Assembly: GCF_000972845.2 (NCBI RefSeq)
Contig: NC_040016.1
Coordinates: forward strand, 22,488,807 to 22,552,806
Source of the DNA: Larimichthys crocea
Taxonomy: Eukaryota; Chordata; Actinopteri; Sciaenidae
Reading direction: 5' to 3'
DNA: 64,000 nucleotides
Part shown: positions 1 to 12,639 of the stretch, piece by piece
How positions within the stretch are numbered: the first letter of the stretch is position 1
How the letters are laid out: every line of letters begins with the position of its first letter
Notes under the pieces: generated by a model
The model's database searches: none
What the model was told of the DNA's origin: nothing
Seen by the model: only the letters and a program-made list of their open reading frames with translations
Made by a program: the position numbers and the translations under genes

Positions 1-2835
1 CCTGTAAAAAGAAACAGGCATACATACATCGACATTTACAGTTTCACATGTGCAACAAAACATTTAACCAAACAACAATTAATCTAATCTAAAGGCCTAC
101 AGAGAACCCAAACTCTGACTTCAACAGAATAAGAAACTAAAGAGTTCCTCCACAGTCTGTTCAGTCGAGCCTCTGGGACTCTAAATCTGATAATCTTCAA
201 ATAATAAAGTGTAATACTATCAGCCAGAGAACATCTTTTTAGTAAATGCAGCTTGAAAACTTGACTCCAGCATTTGATCCACGATCTTTGAGCAGATAAA
301 TCACAATAAAAAGCCCTCGAGGGTGCCCAACTCCTCCTGGCCCTCAGTCAGCCTCAGTCCACCACTGTTCAAGCAGATATCTGCACCGTGCACTGACTCC
401 ATAACTGCATAATATTCTGAGTTATGGAAAAACAATAACAGGATGTGTTCATTTGCTCCAAATGACCTCAGTCTCATGATTGCATTGTAGTACAGATATA
501 ATCTGCATGTGCACTCCACTCATCTATCAGTACAATAGGATCATCTTCAGTGACTGCCAGATATTTTTGAACAAGACTATGGAAGCTCCTGTAGTCTGAG
601 CCCGGTTCCTGGTTAAACTAGTTGGATTTGTTGGGGCAAAGTAAGTTTTCACTGTTTGTGTTTCTAACAGAGCAGAGTGCAACAGTCTAAGTCTTTCAGA
701 CAGATGTTAGCCCCACATTTAATGACTTATCTTACTTGTCTTTAGTTGCTTAAAGTGAAAACTACTGAAGCTTCTGTTCAACAACAAGTCAGGGAAGTCC
801 ATCTTTTCCATTTTTGTGATGAAAACATCTGTTGTTCAGAAATCCTTCACCAAAGTTCACTCACACTGGGGAAAAAAAACAAGTTTGTATCCTTGAATGT
901 GCATTTGTTCCTCCCTGCACTGGCCTCATTAAATTACCCACACACTCTGTATTCTGTTGTATCACTTTTAAATATGCAATTTCACCTTTTTTCAACAAAT
1001 AATAATGAGGTGACAACTGCAGAGGAGCAACAAACTGCTGTTAAACAGGACTGAGTGTTAATGATGTTTCATCCAAATGAAATATGATATGTAAAAAATG
1101 AACTTCAGTTAATCTTTTTATTTTATTTTACTCGTTGCTCTCAGTTATCTGTATTCTTCTCAGATCTTCTTTTACTGCCTTCTTTGGCACAAAGACACAG
1201 ATGGTGATAATGTGGCTCGTGAAAAGGTGACAGCTGTCTGTGAAATCGCTTCAGTTTGGGTTTAAAAATGAAACATTGAGCAGCTCAGCTGAGATTATTA
1301 AGAAATAACAGTCGTGTGTTCAACAGAGAGCCTGCTGTCTGCTGGGCCTGAAAAAGGTTTCTGAGCTGTATCGAAGTCTTTTAAAAACTTAAATACTGAA
1401 TGTCCTAATTTTCACCACTTAATATTATTTTTTTATTTTTAAATGAATTATGGAAAAAGTATCAACCCAGGGAATGTTTAGGCAAATGAAATCATCTGTA
1501 AAATGAGTTTTGTTCTTGCCTTGAAGTTTTGAACTTGAATTTATTTATTTTTAGACTTTATTTCAAGGAAACTTTAAAATACAATAAAACACAGTGTGTC
1601 AAAATATTATCGTCGATTATTGGAAGAATGTATTAACCTTAGAGAAAGTCATTCTCTCCATACTTTGAATCAGTTCAGTTTTATTTATACAGTGCCAAAT
1701 CATAAAAGAAGTTACCCCGTGAAAAGTTTAGACCGTCCTCTTTATAATATTATTCACCCAAATGACCCATGATAATATTCATAGTATTTGTAGTGGGCGT
1801 CACCAGGACCACAGCAGCAGCAGGCTCAGTCCTGGAAGACAGAAAAATTCTGGGGAAGAGGAATTTCGTAACATGCAGATGGGAGAGAAGCATCATGGGT
1901 CGTCAGCGTCTTTGTTGGAGGTTCAGTCAGAAACCATTTTCTAATCTTTAGGAGATATTTGTCTTTCACCAATAAATGAGCCAACATATCGACTCCATCA
2001 CCAAAGATGTTCTGTGCTCCTCACATCACCTCCTCATTTATACTTAAATCAGGTAATCAGCACCAGCAATGATAGACAGAAGAGCGCCACCTACAGTACA
2101 CATCACCTACCATTTATGTTAGAGAAATGGTTGAAGGTTTTAGATTCCTTCTCCTTCTGGTGTCCCAAAAATATCCAAATCTACTAATCAAATGGTCTTG
2201 AAATGTACAGAGCACGTTCCTGCTCTCCAGAGGATGAAACCTTTCCATTTTAAACAACACATGACCTCTCCTCTAGCCCCAGCACCAGGCCAATAATTAG
2301 AGCTTTAACTCATCTGGCCTTTAAATAGAAGTAACAGTTATTTAGTTGTATCACAGACGAGTATGCTTTCACTGCATTATACTTTGCATCTCTTCCCTCT
2401 GTGCTCAGACTTGGAGAACCAGCTCAGTGAGCAGACCTCTGCACACACAATCCATCTAATCAGCCTCTCCAGCCACCAGGGTCGTCATAATTCAGAGCAA
2501 GGGAAGATCAATATCTCAGCTCGACTCAGAAGGGGGCCACAATTAAGGTCAATGTAATGCCAACAGTAATTATAAGTCAAGCTGTGAGAAGGAAATGTAA
2601 TAAGACATTATCTGCAATAGAGAAAGGGACTTTAATACAGAGGTAGAACAAGTATCGCACTGCAGCAGCAGATAAAGACAGACGTGATCCTTACACTGAG
2701 AGTTTGCAAGAAAAGGATTCTTGTGCTGACGGAGATCAAATTAACAAAGCAAGTATTTGCAGGAATTTGACAACATGGACAAACTAAACTCTGTAGAGAG
2801 GGACGTTTGGATTTTTTGCACTTTTCTCCAACATG
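1..2835. other. No gene recognised
   Basis: AT-rich sequence with short scattered open frames on both strands that show no known domain and no convincing exon structure. A short stretch near 1672-1710 resembles the tail of a common fish interspersed repeat, but it is too short to class. Nothing else is supported. Confidence 0.6.
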
Positions 2836-2930
2836 CTTGAGAGGGGATAGTGAGGTGAGGATTACTCAGCTGGTTGCAATCTGCAGCCTTATCATTAGAT
2901 GCCACTAAATCCTACACACTGGACCTTTAA
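2836..2930 (-). mobile_element. Fragment of short inverted-terminal repeat element
   Basis: The segment ends in CTACACACTGGACCTTTAA, the inverted form of the terminus seen complete at 5497-5694 and 62565-62806. The inner part (ggttgcaatctgcagcc, then agatgccactaaatcc) matches the same family. The other end is not recognisable, so this is a truncated copy. It is probably a non-autonomous DNA transposon, inferred from the inverted termini. Confidence 0.55.
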
Positions 2931-3270
2931 GTGTTTTTGTACGTAGTGTTTCTAGATTTGTTTGACACTTTTCCAGCCCTCTGTGCTTCATGTGATGAAC
3001 AGCCGCTCGCTGATACAGATAAAACAAGTGGGGCAGATCAGGAACAAACCTCTATCTTTAGGACGGGAGGAACGGTGCCGTCCCCGCCACCTTGTCCCAT
3101 TTCTATACTTCTTCACTTGAACCGTTAAAACACCCAGAGAAGTTTATCTGAACATACATGTGGCTATTTAAGGCTTTGTTTAAGGACGCCTTATTATTTC
3201 ATCTGCATGTAGAGGATTTAAACCAGCAACCTCGTTTATATGCTACAAATGCAGATGTACTGTTTCTCTG

Positions 3271-3429
3271 GGAGACTACATCCAGGTTTTAGACAGTCTG
3301 CGGGGACATCACGGAGACTACGTCCAGGTTTTAGACAGTCTGCGGGGACGTCACAGAGACTATTCCAGGTTTTAGACAGTCTGCGGGGACGTCACGGAGA
3401 CTACGTCCAGGTTTTAGACAGTCTGTGGA
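3271..3429 (+). repeat. 42-bp minisatellite, four units
   Basis: Four near-identical units each contain CCAGGTTTTAGACAGTCTG. The unit starts at 3282, 3324, 3365 and 3407 give spacings of 42, 41 and 42 bases. Each unit carries a GACGTCAC or GACATCAC block close to a CRE core. The same unit occurs in reverse orientation at 20914, 24221, 42531 and 56600. Confidence 0.9.
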
Positions 3430-4670
3430 CCAAACCTGTTTTAGATGCAGCTCAATGAAGAACAGCAGCTCAGACTTCATGAAGATGAACTAAATTATGT
3501 AGATTAGGAAGTTATTTTTGCAACCCTGTCTCAGGGAAACTAATTTGCAGCAGGAAATATATTTTAGAGGGACCATTTATTACTCTTCCTATTAGCATAA
3601 TGAGGGGAATGTTGTTAATTAATGTGCCCAGTTATTTGTAAGTAATTAGTCAAATATTCAGCGACCACATATTTCATTTTGTTTTCCGGAAAAACAAATA
3701 AACCAAAAATACAACAGCTATAAAACATCCATTTCTAAAATGCGTTCACGGCAGTTAACGGTCAGAGAAGATCCGGATTTGATGCTAAAAACATCAGCGG
3801 GGAATTATTTTTCCAATTTAAAGAACTTTCTGAAAAGAAACTTTTGTTTCAGTGCTTACAGAGAGATGTGAACTTGGTCTTCAGGGTCAAGATCCTGATC
3901 TTTGTACGCCCACCATCCACCATCCACGATCTCCATGTGACTTCTGTGCAGTGAGTCAATAAATGAATGAATACTTCATTTGTTCAATAAAAACTGCCTG
4001 TGGTCACAGTCCAGGCAGTGATCCTGTTTGTCATTGGAACAACAGAAAACGTTGCTTTTTAAATGTTTGAGGTAGTTTAAGAACAGCATCAACTAATGCT
4101 GGTTTATCACTGCAGTTCAGTTTGTCAAGTCCAAGTCTGCACAAACACCAGCAACCCTACAGCAGCAACAGTGTTTCATCAGCTCAAAGAATATAACTAA
4201 AGCTAGAACTAAAAAACTAGAGTATTAAAGTAGCTCACAGCTTTTCTTTGCCAGTTTGTGATGTTGTGAGTTTCACTCCTCTGTACCTGCTTTAATAAGC
4301 TGCCGTCTGTTTTGGCCCTTTAGATTTGTTTGCTTGTTTGGACCGTGGTCTCCTTTTAGACTATCAGCCGTTTTAGTTTGAATATTGATTTTTCTGCCTT
4401 CGGGTCATCAACCTTATCGCCTTGTAGACACGCCACTGACATACAGTACTAACAAAGTGCGTGCAGAGCAAACTTGGTGCATTAGATTCAGCGAAACACC
4501 TAATTTAAGCACGGGGTGGTTGACAAATGAACCGCTCTGCATCAGCAAAACAAAAGTCTGCAAGTGCTGCAGCTTTAATGGTTTATTTATCTTAGAAACA
4601 GAGTAAGAACACAAACACTGAAAATGAAAAATACTATACTAATATTTATCTAACGTACAAAACAGTCCAT
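3430..4670. other. No gene recognised
   Basis: AT-rich unique-looking sequence. The open frames present are short and lack domain signatures. No RNA gene or regulatory element could be supported. Confidence 0.55.
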
Positions 4671-5480
4671 CCTCTGGAGAGCGTAATTAAGCTCAGTAAA
4701 GTTTCATGGCAATCTTAACAATCGTGACATTTCCTGTCTAGAAATGAAAATCCGGCTTGGTAGTGGCTTTGAATGAAAGATCATGAAGTCACCAACATTT
4801 TTAGGATTCATCCTCTGGTAACCATGAGTGTTTGGGAAAGCTAATATCACTGAAATCCAACCATCTCGGGATGGCGAGAGCCTCTGAGGAGCATGAATCT
4901 TTTGGCCTGGTAGTGGCACTAAAGGAAACATCATGGGTCACAGAAATCGTGATTTATGTTCTGGGGACCATGAGCGTTAGTGACAGCTGATATAATTGAC
5001 AATGCAAGAAGTTAGTTATCTGCCATGATTGAGTTTCCCAAATTATGATGGTTCATCCTCTATGGACCATGAATAAGAGTACTCTACTCAGACTTTGACA
5101 TTTAACATGCGCTCACTTTCTATGATTCATCCTCTGGAAACCATGAATATCCATAGCTAATATTATAGATTGTGGCAAAATGAGGGCCATCCTCTGTGGA
5201 GGGAAAATTAGAGCCTATTAGATCCCTATACTGTGTGTATATCAAAATATAACGGGCATATATCGGATTAGTACCAAAGAAGCATCCAAATAAGAAGGGT
5301 TCATCCTTTGAGGATGTTGAATAAGAATACCAGGTCTGCTGTGAAAGTAAGAAAAGTTACTAGTATCATCAAGATTCATTCAAGAAATTTTGAACTGTTG
5401 TGACTAGAATTTTTTAATCGCTCTCCCTCTGGGGAGTATGAATATACACACTATATTTAATAAAGAATCTAGCTGGTACA
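4671..5480. repeat. Degenerate interspersed repeat block, copy A
   Basis: The block is built from loosely repeated modules of the form CATCCTCTGG...ACCATGAATA, spaced tens to about a hundred bases apart. It also has the modules tttcatggcaatc and actgtgtatatatcaaaa. The same modules in similar order recur at 7491-8155. They resemble 3' portions of a widespread fish LINE-derived repeat, a family attribution from general knowledge and not proven here. No intact coding frame is present. Confidence 0.5.
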
Positions 5481-5496
5481 TGACAGGAAAAAACTG

Positions 5497-5694
5497 TAAA
5501 GGTCCAGTGTGTAAGATTTGGAAGAAATGGAATATAACATTCATAAATGTTAGTTAGTGTATAATCACATAAAAATAAGAACTGTTGTCTTTGTTACAGC
5601 ATGTTGAACAGCAGGGTGTACTACGTGGTTATTTATTTTTGCAGTTTGCGGCCTCACCAATAGATGCCACTAAATCCACCAACCTGGACCTTTT
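5497..5694 (+). mobile_element. Short inverted-terminal repeat element (MITE-like)
   Basis: The left end TAAAGGTCCAGTGTGTAAG is matched in inverted form at the right end (CCAACCTGGACCTTTTT), about 198 bp apart. There is no coding capacity. Related copies or fragments lie at 2836, 25600, 29404 and 62565, so this is a dispersed non-autonomous family. Target duplications were not identified with confidence. Confidence 0.65.
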
Positions 5695-7490
5695 TTTAAA
5701 TCACAATAAAGTCCAAAATAGTGAATTTAAGTATTAATTGAAACATAATATTACTAATTGGACTTTGACTAAATGACACTGAGGTGAAACTCATTGGCAG
5801 CGTTTTCACTTTGATGAGACATCAACCTTCTCTGACCTACAAAAGAATGGAGCATAAATTAAATCTTTTGTGAGCAAAGGATTTTTCCTGCTTTGAACTC
5901 AGCCAGTACAGCCATTATGTGGTCGTGTCATCTGAATTTTTTTATTCATTGGGATATCATTTCGTTTCACAGGATGTGAGTCGTGAATGTCTTCTGTCGG
6001 CTCACCCTCTGACAGGTTCCAGCTTATGCATGAGAGCAAAGGTAATAAGGGGATATAGGTGAATAGAACACGTCTCTCAGGTCCAGTGAATTGACCTTAA
6101 AGCCTCCTGCTGACGCTATCGATGCCGCTCCACCGGTCCAGAGGGCTCGGAGCTGGAACCTCACCTGCTGCGACATCTGTGGTTTTATTGGATTTTCTCT
6201 GAGTGTCTCCAACAGCAGTAACAGCTGTTTAAACTTGCAAAAGAACAATCCTGCATAATTCAACGAGCGAAGAAATAAAGAACGGGACGTGACATGATAC
6301 CGTAGCACAGCCTGATACAGTGAAACAATTCTGCTGTACGGGAATGCCATCGCAGCTCGAGAGTTGTTTGCTCGCAGCCTGTCGGCATTATAAACCTGGT
6401 AATTTTAACTCGGGTGCAGCCATGCTGTTACATAAGGTGTCAGATGCTATATAAAGTGAAGAGGAGCCTGTAGTCTGAAGGACTGGACTCTGAGTCCTGC
6501 TGGGTTTCAATCCAGCCACATAATTACTTGCTGAGTCACACCTGGGACACAGGTGGATGCTGTTAGCTACGATTAAGATTAAGATGGAGGGACAGAAACT
6601 TTGCCTCTGGATGTTGACTGTATAAAAGAAGTCGAGCTTCGATCCAAATATAAGAAGAGAATTCCCAGAAAGTCTGTGAAAGAAAATGTAGTGAAGAGAG
6701 CGCTAGTCAAACCTAAAACGAAGGAAAACGTGAAGGTTAAAGTCTCCTCATGGCTCCGCACTGATCCGATGTTTTCATCAGTGCAGCAGAAGCTTCATGG
6801 ACGTCATGATGTATCTGCTAAATCTGTCTCCATTGAGCTAAAACGTGTCTAAAACTAAAGTGCCACTTTGTTTCACATCAAATGCTGCCATGTATGACCC
6901 TGTGTACACTATGCACTCAGTGGCATAGTGCACTAATTTAAGTGTGTGTAAGCTCCAGCACTCTATGTTTTGTGTTAATAAATCACTGTTGCACTGCACA
7001 AACTCCTCATGGAGCGTCTCCATTTGGGCCCTGCTTGCACAACCTTGACATATGTTGTCTTTTCAACAAATGTTCATGGGAGTGTTATCTAGTATGGGTG
7101 TGTAGACTTGCTGATAAGGCCAATACAGAGTCTTCCAGGCAACTTATGATGACTCATGTGATGTTGTAGTAGATTATCTTTTGTATCATCTGTTTGAATC
7201 ACTTAATAATTGAGGGCCTGCAGCTCAGAGATGCTGTGAGTGTGTTGGGTCAATCATATCTACATTCACAGACATTCAAGAGCTCGAGGCTTAAACATTT
7301 GTTCTGTTTTTATTCCCACGTTCATAATAAAAAGTCAAATGTCAGGATTCATGTAAATCTAAATTTACTGCTCACTAGAGAGTAAACTGTGTGTTAAATA
7401 TGGAGGGGGTGAATAAAACTGCAGCATTTCACTGGTTTACTGCAGTTCTTCCATTTTACAGCTTTATATCCATTACTTAACTAAATATTA
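5695..7490. other. No gene recognised
   Basis: A 252-base open frame at 6601-6852 encodes a Lys-rich peptide, but it starts at TTG and lies in sequence resembling a common fish repeat, so it is not called as a gene. Nothing else in this stretch shows coding structure. Confidence 0.5.
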
Positions 7491-8155
7491 TGAATGGTGC
7501 CAGAATCAGAGAGGCTCATCCTCTGAGCAAGATGAATAAGATCTACCCATATACTGTGTATATATCAAAATATAATGGAAATGTCCCCAAGAGTATCCAA
7601 AATGAGAGGCTCATCCTCTGAGGATGATGAAGAACCATTTACCATGTTGTAATAGTACTAGAAAATTCATTCAAGCAGTTTTGAACTGTTCATGTTGCAA
7701 GAAGGCTTGCCAAAATCCTAAGAAGCCGTCCTCTGAGGAGTATGAATATACATACTAATTTCATAAAAATCTGTCCTATAGCTGTATAGATGGGTACCCC
7801 CAGAGAACCATGAATATTCACATTACTTTTAGAGTACTGATCAGGCTCTTCCTCTGGGAACCACGAATATCCATAGCTTATATTCTAGATGGTGACAAAA
7901 TGAGAGGCTCATCCTCTGAGGAGGATGAATAAGAACACTACTACTTAGTATATCAAATCAAATCAAATCAATTTTATTCGTATAGCCCAAAGTCACAAAG
8001 TACATTTGCCTCAGAGGGCTTTACAATCTGTACAGGGAGTGACACCCTCTGTCCTTATACTGTGTATAAATCAAAATATAATGTGTTACTAGAGGAAAGG
8101 TCCCCAAAATCCTAAGAACTCTTCCTCTGGGGAGCATGAATATACATACTAAACT
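7491..8155. repeat. Degenerate interspersed repeat block, copy B
   Basis: Repeats the modules of copy A at 4671-5480, including gaatatccatagct with a following attctagatggtgacaaaa, the module actgtgtatatatcaaaa, and several CATCCTCTGAGGA...ATGAATA units. A separate short repeat is embedded at 7952-8040. No coding frame is present. Confidence 0.5.
7952..8040 (+). repeat. SINE-like teleost repeat fragment
   Basis: Begins with a TCAAA run followed by ttttattcgtatagccc and continues through tgcctcagagggctttaca. This sequence is familiar as a dispersed repeat in many fish genomes and 3' UTRs. No tRNA-like head with A and B boxes is visible, so only the body or tail is present. Confidence 0.55.
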
Positions 8156-10859
8156 TCAGGCCCAGCACTGCGCTGCAGTATTTCACCGGTTTACAGCGGT
8201 TCTTCCATTTACCTGCCATGTCAGATTTGGATTAAACGCACTGAGCCATACAGGTACCTATTGAATTTCTCAGTTTTGAATTTCTCGCTGGGGAAATTGC
8301 CTCCTCTAATTATTCCAGCAAAATTCAGATTCAAGCGTAAATATGCATTAGACTGGGGAGAGAATTAAAAGACAACATTACCTTGAATTTTAAGCCGTCA
8401 TATCATTGAATGCTAATGGCTTTTTTGACAGTGGGTCTGTTTAATATGCAGGTGTAGCTAATGACGGGCGCTATCTTTTCTTTTGTGCACACTTTTTAGA
8501 AATTCACTGACTGCTGCACTTAAAGACATGTTATTTGTGCTGCCTCCAGGCTGCTGCAGCAGTGTGTGACCCCCCCTCCTCTCCTGAAATACTCCAGAGA
8601 TCTCCTCATCCTCCTCAGTGTGAACTGAGGGTTTGGCAGATAAAAGAAATTCTGTAGAAATGGACCTCTTAAATTCATGTGTCTGTGTCATCCCTCCGGG
8701 GAGTCAGTCGGTGCAGCTACATCGTTCTGGTCGCTGAGCTGATCCACTGAACCAGGCAGGAGTTTACTGCTATGTTCAAGGACACTGCTATGTCAAGTCC
8801 TGAGCAAAGTAAGACAGTCATAATTATATTAACGGCTGGATAAAAACTGAATTTCCATTCCTCTTCATAAAAACAGAACATTTACTATTTTGGTTCACCC
8901 TCGTTGACCTTGTTTCTCATGAAACAAGAGCCAGATATTATTTTCAGGGGTTAAAGAAGATCAATGCAGAGCTAAAACAGACCCACACTGGATAATTCCA
9001 CAACTCAAGTTTATGTCCAGTGAATCCAACATGTTCTCACTCCCAACTTCTCAGCAGCCCCACGCTTCAAACTTCAAGATGATGCTGTAGGTTCCCCTCT
9101 AGCATTGGCCATTCATTTGGACTTTCAAAATAAGGTTAAGTTTTGGCACCAAACCTACTACCAGAGGACACAGTTTATTATAAAGGTGAATCCTGAAGGT
9201 CAGAGTGGCTGGGCGGGTCTATGATGAAGAGGTTATCCAGAGAATCCTGAGGTAGAGCTTTGGATGTAGGGCACATTATCTCTTGGGCGCTGGAATCAGA
9301 TTGCAGAGTCTTGAAGGTAGTGTCGGTCCTTTTATCCTGAGCAGGTAGACTGGATCTCAAAGTCCAGTGAATGGGATGCAGGTGTGGTGTTTATTAGGCA
9401 GGTGAGCGGGAAACCGGAGGCCACATACAGATTAGTGTGCATTAGAATAGATGGGTGCGTCCAGAAATGCCACTTCAAGGCACGTACATTTGGTTTGAAG
9501 TGTGTGGCCACTGCTCAAACTTGGTCATATTTAATTACTTCAGAGTCAGAATGGACCGAACCTTCAGCGCCTGCAAAGGAAGTGGTGTGAGAATTAATGT
9601 TTGCCTTTTCAGCAACAGGACCCATGGATGTTTGTACAAAGTTTCATAGCAATCCGTCCAATAATTGTTGAGATATTTCAGTCTAAAGTGGAGGCACACC
9701 ACTAGCATGTCTAAAGACTGGCTGTTGGGTATTTATGGCCAATTGAACACCAATAACCCAACATCAGATCAGGCTCCACCGGTTGGAGGGTTTAGATCGA
9801 TGGGAATTATGTAGAGCAGAAATTCATGACACTCTCCAGGCTCACTGAAGTAGCGAGAGACGTTCTAACACATTCATTTATTCTGCAGATAATTCCCCAG
9901 TAAGTAAGCAAACAGCAACATGAAACTTCTCCACATTATGCAGCGGACCCTGAAGAACCCCTATAATGGGTCTCTGGGGGCGTCCAGACTCCCCTTGGGG
10001 GTCCACTTCTTCTTCTTCAAGCCACAAAAACAGATAAAAGAAACTCATGAAGCAGCTTCTTTGAAAGAGACGACGTCTGTTTTCAAGTCAGTGGAGTTTT
10101 GAACTGGGTCATGCTGTCATTGGCTGCTCTGTCTCTGGGTTTGGTCCTCTGTGTGGCTGGAAGTCCTCCACTGTCCACTTATGACTGATGCCCCTGCAAA
10201 CTGGGTTAACTTACTATACAGTACCCGTATAACATTATAGTAAAGATGTGATATATTCTGAGTACTGGACAGAGCTGTCCTTACAGTTTACTGCTGTGTT
10301 TTAGAGGTTGCAATTAACTGAGTTCTTCCATTGGAAGTTCTTGGACTAATACTGTTTTAATCTTGTGGTACTTTACTTAAATAGTTCTTTATACTTTTCC
10401 TCCACAGCAGATTTTATATGCATGGCTGCTACTGCATCTTAAATGAGAGACTTTCAGGAACTAACGTATGATAAACAGTCTAATTCAGCTTCATGACACA
10501 ATAGATTTGTGGAAGATTTATAGACAGGGAAGATGTTGAATGGATTTCCTCAAGCTGTGGACAAAGAGCCATTCTTTACAGGCATTAAGGTCTTTGTCAG
10601 CGTAAATATGTGTCGTTATGAGGCATTTGCTGATACAACAGGAAATGGAGTGCTGCAGGATTGAGTCCTAAAATCCAGATATGAGTTTCCTCGTCTTGAA
10701 GTCGGTGGGTTTTTGGTTAGATGCCTGGAATAAGGTCTGTGTTCAGGTAAAACTGTAACTTTTAGATGAAACCAGTGTATGTAAACTTACCAAAAAGTCT
10801 ATCAAAGCTCCTAAAGTTCCACTTTTTGTTCTACATAAAAAACATCCATTTTGAAGCTT
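8156..10859. other. No gene recognised
   Basis: No gene is seen. A piece of a common fish repeat lies near 9629-9690 (tttcatagcaatccgtccaa followed by ttgttgagatatttcag). All open frames are short and without recognisable domains. Confidence 0.5.
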
Positions 10860-10874
10860 TTACGTCTCATAAAA
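10860..10874 (+). repeat. Target-site duplication, left copy
   Basis: TTACGTCTCATAAAA sits directly before the 5' end of the L1 element. The identical 15 bases recur at 18685-18699, directly after a second L1 3' end. Perfect identity at exact element borders is what target-primed reverse transcription produces. Confidence 0.85.
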
Positions 10875-11043
10875 GACTTCCGGATGTGCTTCGCCGTGTG
10901 AAGACGTGCGTGCGGAGGCTCCGTGTAAAAGTAGTCAAGAAATAGTAATATCGCCAGTTTACTACCATTTTGAGGAAGCTCGTTTAATACGATTCGTGCT
11001 TTGGAGTGAACGAGTGTGCTCACGGGGCAGTTTATGATCGAAA
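10875..11043 (+). promoter_or_regulatory. L1 5' UTR with presumed internal promoter
   Basis: This 169-bp leader lies between the target-site duplication and the ATG of ORF1. It is GC-rich at its start (around cggatgtgcttcgccgtg). L1 elements carry an internal RNA polymerase II promoter in this position. That is family knowledge; no specific motif is demonstrated here. Confidence 0.5.
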
Positions 11044-11970
11044 ATGTCCAACCGACAGACCCGGGCCGGCGTAGAAAAGTTGCAGGCGGATAGCAACCCT
11101 GCCTCCGCAGCTAGCAAAGCTAACACTAGCCCAGCACACGCCGACAGCATGCCTCAATGGGCTCAAGACATGATGTCCGAGGTCAAAAAAACGAATGCTG
11201 GGATTACAAAATACAGAGAGGAGACAAAAGCCGAGATGGAAAAGTGGGCTAAGAGTTTGGAAGATAACACTAAAGCTCAGTTTGAGTTGCTGCGTGAGGA
11301 GGTGAGGCTGATTAGCGAGACAACCATCAGTCTGGCTAACGAGATGGAAGCGCGGAAAAAAGAAGTGGATGGCACGCTGAACGACCAGTCTGACAGTATA
11401 ACCAGCATGGAGACGAAACTGAAAGAAATGGAGAAGGAGATACTGAAGCTGAGGGGACGGAGTGAAGACCTCGAGGCGAGATCACGACGCAACAACATAC
11501 GCATCGTTGGGGTAAGAGAAGGGGCTGAGACAGGCAAAAAGCCGTCGGAGTTCATAGCTGGATTGCTGAAAGAAAAACTGGGGCTATCAGTGACACCGAC
11601 GCTTGACCGAGCACACCGAGCACTCGGCGCGAGACGAGACGGAGCCGGAGCTCCACCGAGAGCGTTCGTGGTGAGATGCCACTACTATACAGAGAAGGAG
11701 GAGATACTGAAGAAGGCGAGGGAAATGGAGAGAACACCAGAGGGTCGAAATGGACGGATTCACATCTTCCCAGACTACACCCAGGAAGTAAACAACAAGA
11801 GAGCAGCCTTCAAAGAAGCAAGAAGCCTCCTGCGCACCTGCGGGGGGGTCAGATATGGGCTCCGTTACCCGGCAACGCTGGTGATTACACCAGAAGGAGG
11901 ACAAACAAAAACCTTTGAGAACCCAAAAGACGCCATGGAGTTCATCAAGAAGACACTGAATCCTGGGTGA
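11044..11970 (+). CDS. L1 ORF1 protein (RNA-binding chaperone)
   Basis: Protein of 308 residues starting at ATG 11044. In the L1 family ORF1p trimerises through a coiled coil, coats the element RNA and acts as a nucleic-acid chaperone in the ribonucleoprotein. Residues about 45-145 are rich in Lys and Glu with heptad-like spacing, the expected coiled coil. From about residue 150 the NIRIVGVREGAE segment starts an RRM-like domain containing LDRAHRALG (about 187-195). From about 235 IHIFPDYTQE starts the C-terminal domain, which ends near KTLNPG. Length and order match the Transposase_22-type ORF1 of vertebrate L1s. The frame is unbroken. The next gene, ORF2, starts about 670 bases downstream. 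Confidence 0.9.
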   Translation: MSNRQTRAGVEKLQADSNPASAASKANTSPAHADSMPQWAQDMMSEVKKTNAGITKYREETKAEMEKWAKSLEDNTKAQFELLREEVRLISETTISLANEMEARKKEVDGTLNDQSDSITSMETKLKEMEKEILKLRGRSEDLEARSRRNNIRIVGVREGAETGKKPSEFIAGLLKEKLGLSVTPTLDRAHRALGARRDGAGAPPRAFVVRCHYYTEKEEILKKAREMERTPEGRNGRIHIFPDYTQEVNNKRAAFKEARSLLRTCGGVRYGLRYPATLVITPEGGQTKTFENPKDAMEFIKKTLNPG

Positions 11971-12639
11971 GGTACATGGGCTGGTCTGAGTTTGGCTAAG
12001 TACTAGGGCTACACTGATGTAAGGACTTAAGTGCTACAGGAAAGATATTGCTGATTTGATTTGACAATATTGACAAAGTAATATCTCATTTTATTGATTT
12101 ATACTTGAATATTTTATTTAAGAAATACTGTGGCCCTGCTTTATATTACTTACACATTATTGTTTTGGTTTTTTTTTTTTTTTTTTACAATTTAAGAATT
12201 GATTATCTCCTTGATCATTGTTGACTACTCTCGGGGTACTGTATTTTATTTTCAAAGATCTTTTTGCTACAAGCTCCCCCTACTGTCTTTTTCCCCCTCC
12301 TTTTAGGAGGTGAGTAGATTAAAGGGGTGATGTTGTATTTTTGGAATGGGATATTTTGCACGGAGCCGCACACGGTAGGCTTGACGTGTAGGAGATGATG
12401 GACCGGTTGGCCACGAGAGTGCTTGTTAAAGAGCACTGTGTTTGGGTTCATGTTCATATGTGCAATGTGTTATGTGTTACTTGTGTATGTGTATGTGTTG
12501 CCTCCCTGTTTTTTCCCAGACACCGCCCCTTTATTTTTTCTGTTTTTGCTGCCAGATCTTCAGGGTGTGATCCAGATAGTGGACGGCACAGGAGCGTAGT
12601 GGGCATGTTGGGCTGCAGACCCCGGGTGTGGCACCAGAC
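11971..12639 (+). other. L1 inter-ORF spacer
   Basis: The sequence between the two ORFs is AT-rich and includes a T-run near 12169-12187. It has no domain-bearing frame. At about 670 bases it is much longer than the spacer of human L1. How ORF2 is translated across it cannot be seen. Confidence 0.6.

Noticed and set aside
6601..6852. Lys-rich 83-codon frame
   Set aside because: It starts at TTG, shows no domain, and its sequence resembles a common fish repeat.
11277..11904. Minus-strand frames across L1 ORF1
   Set aside because: Antisense shadows of an intact coding region; no independent domain.
12628..12639. GTG start for L1 ORF2
   Set aside because: The first ATG is at 12640, and no reason to prefer a GTG start in a vertebrate element is visible.
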